DNA of 12,954 bases from CAYOEZ01 sp964402955 (GCA_964402955.1 CAYOEZ010000138.1:1-12954); one strand, 5' to 3'; numbered from the stretch's first letter, positions 1-6,257 are shown. Numbers and translations are program-made. Notes: generated from the sequence alone by a model not told the origin.

Positions 1-222
1 GCCGTCTCCCCACCAGGCGAAGTCTGATGACCTTTTTGCAGTGGGCACATGACAGGTGCCCACTGCAAGAAGGTCAAATGGTCGATCGAACTGAGCATTT
101 GCCCCATTTAGTGACCCGAAATAGCCTCATTAGGGCCGAAATGGCATCCAAGGCACGTCGTTTTGATGCCGTCTCCCCACCAGGCGAAGTCTGATGACCT
201 TTTTGCAGTGGGCACATGACAG
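1..222. repeat. 55-bp direct repeat, two copies 167 bp apart
   Basis: Positions 1-55 and 168-222 are identical by eye, so one full 167-bp unit plus a third of a second is visible; the array may continue to the left of the window. The copies diverge abruptly after 55 and 222. No open reading frame with a ribosome binding site lies in 1-222. A further short inverted repeat (GGCATC at 143-148, GATGCC at 165-170) spans the junction of the two units. This looks like a tandem duplication or a small non-coding repeat element; the family is not recognised. Confidence 0.85.
28..76. repeat. 21-bp inverted repeat (hairpin) within repeat unit 1
   Basis: Arms 28-48 and 56-76 are reverse complements with a single T/G mismatch, around a 7-base loop. 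Neither strand has a T tract after the stem, so an ordinary intrinsic terminator is unlikely. The second copy of the direct repeat stops exactly at the loop (222) and lacks the right arm. Confidence 0.8.
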
Positions 223-279
223 CCATCATATTCCGTGTGGCAAGCCACTAGCAGCCTTTCCAGCGGCGCCCAGGCTCAC

Positions 280-313
280 GCCCTCCCGCGGGAAGCCCCT
301 GCGGGAGGGCTTC
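280..313 (+). promoter_or_regulatory. leader hairpin with two competing stems
   Basis: Arms 280-289 and 301-310 pair perfectly (10 bp, GC-rich, 11-base loop). An alternative stem pairs 292-298 with 307-313. Both use bases 307-310, so they cannot form together. The structure ends 14 bases before the Shine-Dalgarno sequence of the membrane-protein gene. It could be an attenuator or the terminator of something upstream; only a short TTCT follows. Function is inferred from position only. Confidence 0.45.
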
Positions 314-326
314 TGGGTGACCGATT

Positions 327-335
327 AAGGAGGAG
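327..335 (+). promoter_or_regulatory. ribosome binding site that fixes the TTG start at 340
   Basis: AAGGAGGAG is a near-perfect anti-16S match ending 4 bases before TTG at 340. The longer in-frame extension back to 235 would run through the GC-rich hairpin and has no comparable ribosome binding site. Confidence 0.8.
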
Positions 336-339
336 AATC

Positions 340-1056
340 TTGCCACCAGTCGTTCCCTATGTCCCGCCCGGCGACTACGAGCTTCCTCCCGTCGCAGGCA
401 AGCACAATGGATTCATTGTCGTGTCCTCATTAGCCTTCGTCATTCTGTTTGTCGAGCGCGGCATCTACGCTCATTTGTCCGATGGCCAGCGCAGCGGCAT
501 GGTCGCCGCAGTCATCATTGCACTGTCTGCGCTGATCATCTTCGCCGGATTCATGGCTTCCTTCTATCTGCCCCGCCGGCTCATGCCGGAAGGCGACCAG
601 ACGCGGTGGATTCCCCACACCCTCAACTTCCTCATCGGGCAGTTAGGCATCGCCGTGAGCTGCGTGACCATCGCCTGTGTCGTGACACTGTCCATGTACG
701 CCTACCTGGTTTATCCAAACCTGATGGCGCTGTCATGGCTCATCCGCGACGGTTTCCTGTACCTGGCCATGGGGGCGCTGATCTACCAGGGCTTCGTCAC
801 TTACGTTCGCTACCTCGGCTTTCTCTACCAGACCGGCGGCGCCGACAAGCTGAAGGTCATCGCCTTTGAAGTTGGCGCGACGGCGTTTGTGCTGATCTTT
901 GGTCTCTACCAGTACACGGTCGACCTGATGCAAGTGCTTGGCGCACGCCCCGACCAGGGCCTGCTGGCCATGCACCTGACCATACGCGACATTTGGATGG
1001 CTGTCATGGTGAGTATCATCTTCATCTGGCAGATCGGGCGCGCGGGAGACCACTGA
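340..1056 (+). CDS. six-helix integral membrane protein of unknown function
   Basis: A 238-residue protein starting at TTG. The first 23 residues are proline-rich and hydrophilic (four prolines in the first ten). About six hydrophobic segments follow, at roughly residues 24-44, 53-77, 96-122, 128-150, 172-198 and 211-232, and the protein ends in a short polar tail. There is no signal peptide, no recognisable catalytic motif and no cysteine pair. The codon pattern and strong Shine-Dalgarno sequence support a real gene. It stands alone: the next gene begins about 200 bp downstream after a repeat element. I do not recognise the family. The second direct-repeat copy could supply a poor -35 (TTTGCA at 202-207) to a weak -10 near 226-231, but this promoter is not convincing. 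Confidence 0.72.
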   Translation: MPPVVPYVPPGDYELPPVAGKHNGFIVVSSLAFVILFVERGIYAHLSDGQRSGMVAAVIIALSALIIFAGFMASFYLPRRLMPEGDQTRWIPHTLNFLIGQLGIAVSCVTIACVVTLSMYAYLVYPNLMALSWLIRDGFLYLAMGALIYQGFVTYVRYLGFLYQTGGADKLKVIAFEVGATAFVLIFGLYQYTVDLMQVLGARPDQGLLAMHLTIRDIWMAVMVSIIFIWQIGRAGDH

Positions 1057-1109
1057 CAAGACCCACAACTCATGAACGAGAAAACGCCTTGACAAGGTCA
1101 CATTCGCAT

Positions 1110-1205
1110 ACTGTCATGCTGAGGGAGCGCCCTTCGCGACCGAAGCATCTCGGATGACGCATGCTGAGATTCTTCGTCGCACACATCGCTCCTCAGAATG
1201 ACAGT
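1110..1205. repeat. palindromic interspersed repeat element, copy 1
   Basis: About 96 bp bounded by imperfect inverted ends: ACTGTCATGCTGAGG at the left, with its counterpart CCTCAGAATGACAGT at the right. The internal part holds GAAGCATCTC and GAGATTCTTCG, also roughly inverted. A diverged second copy lies at 8008-8170. The form (short, non-coding, inverted ends, dispersed) is that of a REP- or MITE-like element. It fills most of the gap between the membrane protein and the dehydrogenase. Confidence 0.75.
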
Positions 1206-1261
1206 AATCCATCCATTGTAACACTGTCAAAATACTCACATCTGAAGGATGAAACACATCT

Positions 1262-2302
1262 ATGAAAGCTCTCTGTCTTATGGGCTCGCGGCGCATGGAA
1301 ATCGCTGAGGTTGCGGCGCCTCAACAGATGGGGCCGACCGATGTCCTGCTACGCGTCAAAGCCGTCGGCATCTGCGGCTCCGACCTCCACTATTATCGCG
1401 GCGAACCAGCAGGAAACTCACCACTCGCCTACCCATTCATCATGGGCCACGAGTTTGCCGGCGTGATTGAAGCGGTGGGCGATAAGGTCACGAATGTGCG
1501 CGTTGGCGACCGCGTTGCCGTTGATCCGGCCGCGCCCTGCGGCCACTGCGAGTACTGTCTGGAAGGCAACCCCAACTTCTGCACCGCCATGCGCTTCAGC
1601 GGCTCGCCGGGCGTCGAAGGGGCGATGCAGGAACTGGTCGTCTGGCCCTCGCACACGGCCTTCAAGCTGCCGGACGGCATGAGCTTTGCCACCGGCGCGA
1701 CATTGGAACCGCTGGGCGTGGCGCTGCATGCCATCAACCTGGGCAAGATTCGCGTGGCCGACACCGTGGCCGTCATCGGCGGCGGGCCGATCGGGTTGAT
1801 GATTGCCGAGCTTGCCCGGCTGTCGGGCGCGCAGGACGTCTTCGTCACCGATATCCTCGATCATCGCGTGCGCATGGCGGAGCGACTCGGCTTCACCGCC
1901 ATCAACGCCCACAAGGTGGACCCGGTCAAGACGATCTGGCAGGCCACCAACGGGCGCGGCGTCGATGTGGCCTTTGAGGCTGCCGGCGCGGTGGAGAGTC
2001 CCGAACAGACGGCGGAAGTCGCCAAGGCCGGGGCCAATGTGGTCATTGTCGGCATCTGCGGCGAAGACCGCATGGACTTCCGCGCCGGCGTCACGCGGCG
2101 CAAGGGACTGACGATCAAGGTCAGCCGGCGCATGAAGCATGTCTACAACCGCACCATACCGCTCGCTAATCGCAGCATGGTTGACCTGAACAGCATCATG
2201 ACCCACACCTACCCGCTGGAGAAGGGCGCCGAAGCCTTCCGCGCCGCCGCCGACTACGAAGTCGAGGCAGGCAAGGTCATTCTGCTCAACGGCGAGCAAT
2301 AG
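1262..2302 (+). CDS. zinc-dependent medium-chain alcohol/polyol dehydrogenase
   Basis: A 346-residue enzyme of the MDR superfamily, predicted to oxidise a polyol or amino-alcohol (sorbitol-, xylitol- or L-threonine-dehydrogenase type) with NAD. Catalytic zinc ligands are Cys38 (GICGSD), His63-Glu64 (GHE) and Glu149 (LEPLG). The structural zinc lobe is complete with Cys93, Cys96, Cys99 and Cys107. The Rossmann fold carries GGGPIG at 173-178 and an acidic Asp197 at the end of the second strand, which favours NAD over NADP. The length is normal for the family. The start follows GAAGGA at 1244-1249, a rather long 12 bases upstream; the earlier ATG at 1249 is out of frame. No sugar transporter or kinase lies nearby, so the substrate cannot be fixed. 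Confidence 0.93.
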   Translation: MKALCLMGSRRMEIAEVAAPQQMGPTDVLLRVKAVGICGSDLHYYRGEPAGNSPLAYPFIMGHEFAGVIEAVGDKVTNVRVGDRVAVDPAAPCGHCEYCLEGNPNFCTAMRFSGSPGVEGAMQELVVWPSHTAFKLPDGMSFATGATLEPLGVALHAINLGKIRVADTVAVIGGGPIGLMIAELARLSGAQDVFVTDILDHRVRMAERLGFTAINAHKVDPVKTIWQATNGRGVDVAFEAAGAVESPEQTAEVAKAGANVVIVGICGEDRMDFRAGVTRRKGLTIKVSRRMKHVYNRTIPLANRSMVDLNSIMTHTYPLEKGAEAFRAAADYEVEAGKVILLNGEQ

Positions 2303-2311
2303 CGCAATCGG

Positions 2312-2340
2312 TTGACACGACTTGCACAGCGCAGTATACT
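2312..2340 (+). promoter_or_regulatory. near-consensus sigma-70 promoter of the fmdB-like gene
   Basis: TTGACA at 2312-2317 and TATACT at 2335-2340 are separated by exactly 17 bases. It starts 10 bases after the dehydrogenase stop codon, so the small zinc-ribbon gene is expected to have its own transcript starting near 2347 with a leader of about 30 bases. Confidence 0.85.
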
Positions 2341-2375
2341 ACCGAGCGACACATACACTTTCCAGGGGTTTGCCG

Positions 2376-2612
2376 ATGCCACTTTACGAGTATCGTTGCG
2401 AGGAATGCCACGAGCGCTTCGAGATGCGCCGCAGCTACGCCGAATCCGACGCGCCCGCGGGCTGCCCGTCCTGTCACGCGCCGCACGCGCGCCGCTTGCT
2501 CTCCAACTTCATGGCCATGTCGTCGTCGTCCGGCGGTGAGTCGTCCGCCGTCGGCGGCGGCGGGGGCTGCGCCGGTTGCGCCGGCGGTAACTGCGCCGGA
2601 TGCGGGCACTGA
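2376..2612 (+). CDS. FmdB-family zinc-ribbon protein
   Basis: A 78-residue protein. The start MPLYEYRCEEC is the hallmark of the FmdB/CxxC_CxxC_SSSS putative regulatory family. Two CxxC pairs (Cys8/Cys11 and Cys30/Cys33) form the zinc ribbon. These are followed by the basic-leucine stretch RRLL, a run of four serines (49-52), and a glycine-rich tail with two further CxxC pairs (Cys65/Cys68, Cys73/Cys76) ending in histidine. The ATG at 2376 was chosen because it gives the family's exact N-terminus, follows AGGGG with good spacing and lies just downstream of a strong promoter. The family was named for an association with formamidase expression, but its biochemical role is poorly defined. A broken copy of the 3' end lies at 5141-5268. 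Confidence 0.92.
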   Translation: MPLYEYRCEECHERFEMRRSYAESDAPAGCPSCHAPHARRLLSNFMAMSSSSGGESSAVGGGGGCAGCAGGNCAGCGH

Positions 2613-2790
2613 TGTCCCTGTGACGGGGAGACAGGGTGATGGCAAGTGGGGGGAGAGGGGTGACGGGGAGATGGGGAGAGGGAGGAGAGACACGCAGCGT
2701 GCGACTGATCGCTTCCTCGCGTCCTCGCGTCTTCTCGTCCCCACATCCGTGTCCTTCCGTGTAATCCGCGTTCCCAATCCGTTGCCAGCC
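2484..2790 (+). repeat. long direct repeat flanking the helicase, copy 1
   Basis: This stretch covers the last 43 codons of the fmdB-like gene and about 180 bp of downstream non-coding DNA. It matches 5141-5402 in the same order and orientation. Shared blocks include 2484-2504 with 5141-5161, the serine/glycine-codon region, 2747-2768 with 5361-5382 (identical by eye) and 2774-2790 with 5386-5402. The middle part is diverged in length. Together the copies bracket the helicase gene. Confidence 0.8.
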
Positions 2791-2817
2791 GTCCGTGTTC
2801 CCAATTCGTTTCCAGCC
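2770..2817 (+). repeat. 27-bp tandem duplication in the repeat tail
   Basis: Positions 2770-2790 and 2797-2817 are near-identical (three substitutions over 21 bases), offset by 27 bp. Only the first unit has a counterpart in copy 2 of the long repeat (5386-5402). Confidence 0.75.
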
Positions 2818-2837
2818 CTTGCATCCCTCCCCGAACC

Positions 2838-2846
2838 TGCTATAAT
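2838..2846 (+). promoter_or_regulatory. possible extended -10 promoter toward the helicase
   Basis: TGC followed by TATAAT at 2841-2846 is a perfect extended -10 element. The -35 region is poor (TTGCAT at 2819-2824, 16-base spacer). It would give a leader of about 255 bases ahead of the helicase start, containing the 2860-2875 hairpin. Confidence 0.45.
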
Positions 2847-3106
2847 GAACGCACCAAATCCGGCGTTATCGCCGGTCTAGCATTTCGGCCAGCCTGCCCT
2901 CGGTACAATCACACTTCACGGCAAATATGTGCGCCCTGTCGCGCCACCGAACTGCTGCTTTTGGATCCGTGAATGCTAGCTTAGTATGCGGAACAGCGAC
3001 GGGTGCCTGCCCAACAACGGTCAATAGCACCCAAATCGGTCTGCCACGTCAATGTCGAACGGAGTGATTCACAAGAGAGAGTAAGCGCGAGTGGAGGTGT
3101 GCATCC

Positions 3107-5048
3107 ATGGCCTGGGATGATATGCTTAACCCGGAACAGCGCGCTGCCGCAAGCTACACGGGCACCCATGCCAGACTCCTAGCCGGCCCTGGCACGGGCA
3201 AGACACTGGTGATGACCCGCCGAGTGCAGTTCCTCCTAGAGGAGTGCGCTGTTCCTTCGAATGAGATACTCTCTCTGACGTTCACGCGCGCCGCCGCACA
3301 CGAACTTCGGAAAAGACTACATGACACGCTCGAAGCGCAGCTACCCCCTCGGGTTTCCACTCTCCACTCATTCGCCCTTCGCCAACTCCTTATCAACTCC
3401 GGACGGCTCACTACGCTACCGCAGCCCCTCCGGATTGCTGACGATTGGGAGGAGCGCAACATCATCCTTGAGGATATCAAGACCATCCTCGACCTTGACA
3501 AGATTGACGCCGCAAGAGGCTTTTTGGGTGACCTCTCCTCCGATTGGGAGACCCTTGCGGCGGACCAAGGCACACTCGCCGGACGCCCGATTCCTCGGTG
3601 CCTGGGAAGAACACAGGAGGATGTTTGGATACACACTCCGGGCAGAACTCGTCTACCAGCTCAAGCGCGCTCTCGAGCAGCTCTCAGAGTTCGCGTTGGA
3701 AGCTCCCACGAGGCATCTCCTCGTCGACGAGTACCAGGACCTGAATCGCTGCGACTTGGCCGTGATCAAGGCACTTACCCGCCGCGGCGCCGAGCTCTTC
3801 GTCGCCGGCGATGATGACCAAAGCATCTATGGCTTCCGCCACGCCCACCCTGACGGCATCAGAAACTTCCCTGAGGACTACCCGGGTGCGGTTGATCTGC
3901 CTCTCAGTGAATGCAAGCGTTGTGACGTGAGCATCCTTGAGCTTGGTGAGTTCGTCGCCAACCTTGACCCCCGAAGAATCGACAAGCACACCCATTGCGG
4001 ACCGAATCGGCCCCGAGGCGAACTCGCACTGCTTCGATTTGAGAACAACGACGTCGAGGCAGACAAAGTTGCCTCCCTCTGCAAGCAACTGATCGAGTCC
4101 GACCGTGTCAAGGCAGAGGATATCCTGGTTCTGCTTCGCACTGACAAGTACGGCGCCTTCTCGCGCCCGCTACACGACGCCTTTGAACGAGCCGATGTTC
4201 CGATTGCCATGGATCCAGCCTCGCGCAGCCCGCTGGATGGAAACGAAGGCCGGCAGGTCCTGGCATTCCTGAGACTCATGTTGAACCCACAGGACCATCT
4301 CTCATGGAGAACACTCCTTCAACTCCGGAAGAACAACCTGGGACACAAGGCACTTGCTGGTCTCTATGACCACGCCCGGAGCCGAGGCCTCACGTATACC
4401 GCCGCCATCAGGTCCATCGTCGACGATCCCGCGCTACTCCCGCAGTTCGGCGCTCGCTTGGCCGCCGAAATTGGAGACATCAGCTTGTCCTTAGGCTCTC
4501 TCCGCGCTCGGCTCCAAATCGATCCGGAACACGCCACGCCGCTGCCGCAGGTGATTGGTGACGTCGTCGCAAGCGCCGTGCCCAGCACTACACACAACGT
4601 GGTCGATTACCTGCTTCGGATCGCGGAAGAGACAGTATCCACAGATATCCAACAACTACTGCAATCCCTCGAAGCGTCCAGCGTGGACATCGAACCTGAC
4701 ATTCAGCCTGGTAGGGTCAACATTCTCACTATGCACAGGGCCAAGGGCTTGACCGCGACGGCCGTTATCATTCTTGCCGCGGAGGATGAACATCTACCCG
4801 GGCGCCAAGACCACGAACCTGCGCTCGGGGACGAAAGAAGGCTCCTTTTCGTATCTCTCACAAGAGCGAAGAACATGCTCTTCCTGACGTACTGTGGCCA
4901 GCGGGTAGGCCAGCAACGGATGATGGGCAAGAAGCCGGGCGATCAACGTCGCACCCTCTCACAGTTCTTGCACAACACGCCATTACGCCCCGTCTCTGGT
5001 GTTGACTACATATCGCTCAGGGCGGCCGTCACCGCCCAGGCTGTCTAG
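3107..5048 (+). CDS. UvrD/Rep-like superfamily 1 DNA helicase, frameshifted
   Basis: An ATP-dependent 3'-5' DNA helicase-like protein, about 646 residues when the frame is repaired. Motifs in order: Q motif (LNPEQRAAA, 7-15), Walker A GPGTGKT (27-33), TFTRAAAHELRKR, Walker B/motif II LLVDEYQDLN (Asp207-Glu208), motif III GDDDQSIYGFRHA, motif V ILTMHRAKGL and motif VI with SLTRAK near residue 580. Motif IV reads LSECKRC where UvrD and PcrA have a NYRS-like sequence. The frame breaks near 3581: removing one G of the GG at 3581-3582 joins residues ~1-158 to the rest as ...TLADARFLGAWEE, a natural UvrD sequence. This may be a sequencing error or a genuine inactivating mutation. The start has GGAGG 9 bases upstream. 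There is no nuclease gene on the same strand. The gene is bracketed by direct repeats and may have been acquired. Confidence 0.85.
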
Positions 5049-5067
5049 CACACGCTAGATCCAACTC

Positions 5068-5085
5068 AGTTGGCGCACGCCAACT
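5068..5085. terminator. short inverted repeat after the helicase
   Basis: AGTTGGCG at 5068-5075 pairs with CGCCAACT at 5078-5085, giving a tight 7-bp hairpin 20 bases after the helicase stop. There is no T tract, so termination is only suggested by position. Confidence 0.3.
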
Positions 5086-5140
5086 TCGAAACATATAGAC
5101 CGGCGTCTCGCGAGCGCTACGAGACACCCCTGATGGATTA

Positions 5141-5268
5141 CACGCGCGCCGCTTGCTCTCCTACTTTGTGGCCATGACGTCGTCGTCCGGTGGCGAATCG
5201 TCCACCGTCGCCGGCGGCGGGGCTGCGCCGGTTGCACAGGAGGCAACTGCGCCGGTTGCGGGCACCGA
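5141..5268 (+). pseudogene. broken 3' end of an FmdB-like gene
   Basis: The sequence corresponds to residues 37-78 of the intact FmdB-like protein at 2376-2612, without the N-terminal zinc ribbon or start. Codons for RRLLS, the serine run and GGES are recognisable. One base is then missing from the glycine-codon run (14 bases where the intact gene has 15, near 5210-5223), which shifts the frame. In the shifted frame CAGC and NCAGCGH reappear, but the stop codon has become CGA (5266-5268). It is a non-functional relic produced by the duplication that flanks the helicase. Confidence 0.8.
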
Positions 5269-5301
5269 GGACCGGGTGACGCGGGGACGCGATGATTGAA
5301 T

Positions 5302-5353
5302 GACGCGGAGACGCGGAGGATGCAATGAATCGCATTCTCCGCGTCTTCGCGTC
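5302..5353. repeat. 17-bp inverted repeat, GACGCGGAG-type palindrome
   Basis: Arms 5302-5318 and 5337-5353 are complementary with one mismatch, and a further ATGC/GCAT pairing (5320-5323 with 5332-5335) extends the stem. It lies between two converging genes and could terminate either transcript, although no T tract follows on either strand. The arm sequence resembles that of the hairpin at 6171-6234, suggesting one family of palindromic repeats. Confidence 0.65.
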
Positions 5354-5403
5354 GCTCTGTCCGTGTCCTTCCGTGTAATCCGTGGCCAATCCGTTGCCAG
5401 CCC

Positions 5404-5910
5404 TCACCCCCCCAACCTCTCCTCGCACCTGTTGCTGAATCCACACACCGCGCACCTCGCAGCGCTGTCATGACTTCTCTCGACATCCTCTGCATCGAGG
5501 CAAGCGCGCATCTCACCCAGCATGTCCAGTAGCTTCGCCCGCAACTCCGGCGTATAGTCAATGCGGAACGACTGGCTGCGATAGCGCAGGACGCCGAAGG
5601 GCGGGGTGCGTGCATTTGTTTCCTCGACCAGCAGGCAGTAGGCCGCCACCTGCATGCGGTCGCTCTCGTAGGGCGCGTCCGCCGTGCGGTTGGGCTTGAC
5701 CTCGATGGGAATAGGGACACGATCGCGCAGCACGATGTAGTCAGGCTTGCCCACCAACCGGTAACGATTCGAGAACAGCGCTTGCGCCGGAGCGTCAGTA
5801 TCGGAGTACGTGATCTCGCCCACCGGCACGCCGCTCTTGGCGCGCAGCCACCAGGAGACGACCAGCAACGCCAAGCCCAGACAAAGGAGGACGGCGACAG
5901 GCGTTGTCAC
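5404..5910 (-). CDS. membrane-anchored Cas4-like nuclease, catalytic C-terminal half
   Basis: A 168-residue protein with an N-terminal transmembrane helix (about 4-22) and then the core of a Cas4/Dna2-type PD-(D/E)XK nuclease. Motif II is Asp57 (GKPDYI) and motif III is Glu70-x-Lys72 (IEVK). The QxxxY motif is Gln87/Tyr91. Three C-terminal cysteines (Cys153, Cys156, Cys162; C-x2-C-x5-C) match the iron-sulfur ligand pattern of Cas4 and AddB-type nucleases. The fourth cysteine and the GxxxH motif of this fold are missing here and are found in the overlapping upstream gene. The GTG start at 5910 was chosen because it overlaps the upstream stop as GTGA and follows GGAGGAGG; an upstream GTG at 5934 lacks this. 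No cas1, cas2 or CRISPR repeats are near, so a CRISPR adaptation role is unlikely. The substrate is unknown. Confidence 0.85.
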   Translation of the reverse strand: MTTPVAVLLCLGLALLVVSWWLRAKSGVPVGEITYSDTDAPAQALFSNRYRLVGKPDYIVLRDRVPIPIEVKPNRTADAPYESDRMQVAAYCLLVEETNARTPPFGVLRYRSQSFRIDYTPELRAKLLDMLGEMRACLDAEDVERSHDSAARCAVCGFSNRCEERLGG

Positions 5911-6155
5911 TTGCCTCCTCCGATCAACGCCCACAGCACTGCCACGACGATGGCGGTCAGGAACAGGATCAGCCCGATCTGCTGCAAGACGCCCGACAAC
6001 TCAACGGAGCGCCCATGCCGGGCATGCTGTTCGCGGCCGGCCGCCAGTTCGCCCGGGTTCTCTCGCTCACGGCCCAGCACGTGCGCCATCCACCACGCCC
6101 GTGCGCAGAACTCATACTCGCCTATCTCGCTCGCCCGAATCAGTCGATCGGCCAT
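5907..6155 (-). CDS. membrane-anchored Cas4-like nuclease, N-terminal half
   Basis: An 82-residue protein. Residues 8-28 (ASEIGEYEFCARAWWM and onwards) match the start of Cas4-type nucleases, with Cys17 as the first iron-sulfur cysteine. GREQH at 40-44 is the GxxxH metal-ligand motif. A transmembrane helix follows (about 58-78) with a short GGGK tail. It has no catalytic D/ExK residues, so it should only be active together with the downstream protein, with which it shares a 4-base overlap (5907-5910). With its N-terminus in the cytosol, its helix runs outward, and the partner's helix would return inward. That puts both soluble parts on the same side, as if a two-helix hairpin in one protein had been cut. 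The ATG at 6155 has GGGA 9 bases upstream; the ATG six bases earlier is too close. Weak homology is expected because the protein is short. Confidence 0.78.
   Translation of the reverse strand: MADRLIRASEIGEYEFCARAWWMAHVLGRERENPGELAAGREQHARHGRSVELSGVLQQIGLILFLTAIVVAVLWALIGGGK
5914..5921 (-). promoter_or_regulatory. ribosome binding site for the GTG-started nuclease half
   Basis: GGAGGAGG on the minus strand lies 3 bases before GTG at 5910, inside the last codons (Gly-Gly-Gly) of the upstream gene. It decides the start and implies translational coupling of the two halves. Confidence 0.75.
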
Positions 6156-6170
6156 GCACATTTCCCTCAC

Positions 6171-6234
6171 CGCTGCGACGCAGAGAGCGCAGAGAAAGAC
6201 CACCGACAAGCTCTGCGCTCTCTGCGTCTCAGCG
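6171..6234. repeat. 24-bp inverted repeat upstream of the split nuclease
   Basis: Arms 6171-6194 and 6211-6234 are complementary with one mismatch around a 16-base loop. On the minus strand the stem ends 15 bases before the ATG at 6155, next to its ribosome binding site, and begins 23 bases after the translin stop. It could separate translin from nuclease expression. There is no T tract. It belongs to the same palindrome type as 5302-5353. Confidence 0.75.
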
Positions 6235-6257
6235 GTGAATTCCCCTGCGCTGTTGGC

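Larger units (their letters stand above)
2613..3106. other. non-coding stretch between fmdB-like gene and helicase
   Basis: No supported gene. The first 120 bases after fmdB are purine-rich, with the 12-mer GTGACGGGGAGA occurring twice (about 2620 and 2661). These are followed by the repeat tail described separately, an extended -10 promoter near 2838 and a small hairpin (CCGGCG at 2860-2865, CGCCGG at 2870-2875). A start-to-stop run at 2844-2879 would encode only 11 residues and has no ribosome binding site. Nothing recognisable lies in 2881-3090. A good Shine-Dalgarno sequence (GGAGG at 3093-3097) belongs to the helicase. Confidence 0.7.
5141..5402 (+). repeat. long direct repeat flanking the helicase, copy 2
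   Basis: Second, more decayed copy of 2484-2790. The left edge at 5141 is sharp: the preceding bases are unrelated to fmdB. The right edge at 5402 abuts the stop codon of the nuclease gene. The many substitutions and length changes indicate an old duplication. Confidence 0.8.
5049..5403. other. non-coding stretch with repeats between two convergent genes
   Basis: The region separates the plus-strand helicase from the minus-strand nuclease gene. It holds an 8-bp inverted repeat just after the helicase, the broken fmdB-like 3' end with its downstream repeat, and a larger hairpin at 5302-5353. No intact gene was found. The repeat ends at 5402, directly against the stop codon of the nuclease gene. 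Confidence 0.75.

Noticed and set aside
28..76. Intrinsic terminator at the left edge
   Set aside because: The stem is strong but neither strand has a T run after it, and no upstream gene end is visible.
235..339. Longer N-terminus for the membrane protein (GTG at 235)
   Set aside because: The extension crosses a GC-rich hairpin and lacks a ribosome binding site, whereas TTG at 340 has a near-perfect one.
1089..1117. Promoter for the dehydrogenase (TTGACA at 1089-1094)
   Set aside because: No acceptable -10 at 16-18 bases; the match overlaps the end of the repeat element and is likely fortuitous.
1418..2299. Long open frame antisense to the dehydrogenase
   Set aside because: It mirrors the GC-rich codon structure of a clear MDR enzyme, has no recognisable motifs and no ribosome binding site.
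2844..2879. 11-codon leader peptide ahead of the helicase
   Set aside because: No ribosome binding site, overlaps the proposed -10 element, and no codon pattern suggesting attenuation.
3107..5048. Helicase as GajB of a Gabija defence system or other known anti-phage helicase
   Set aside because: No GajA-like ATPase/TOPRIM gene or other defence partner is adjacent on the same strand; the motifs only show a generic UvrD-like helicase.
5404..6155. CRISPR-Cas adaptation module
   Set aside because: No cas1, cas2, effector genes or regularly spaced repeats anywhere in the window; the Cas4-like fold alone does not indicate CRISPR.
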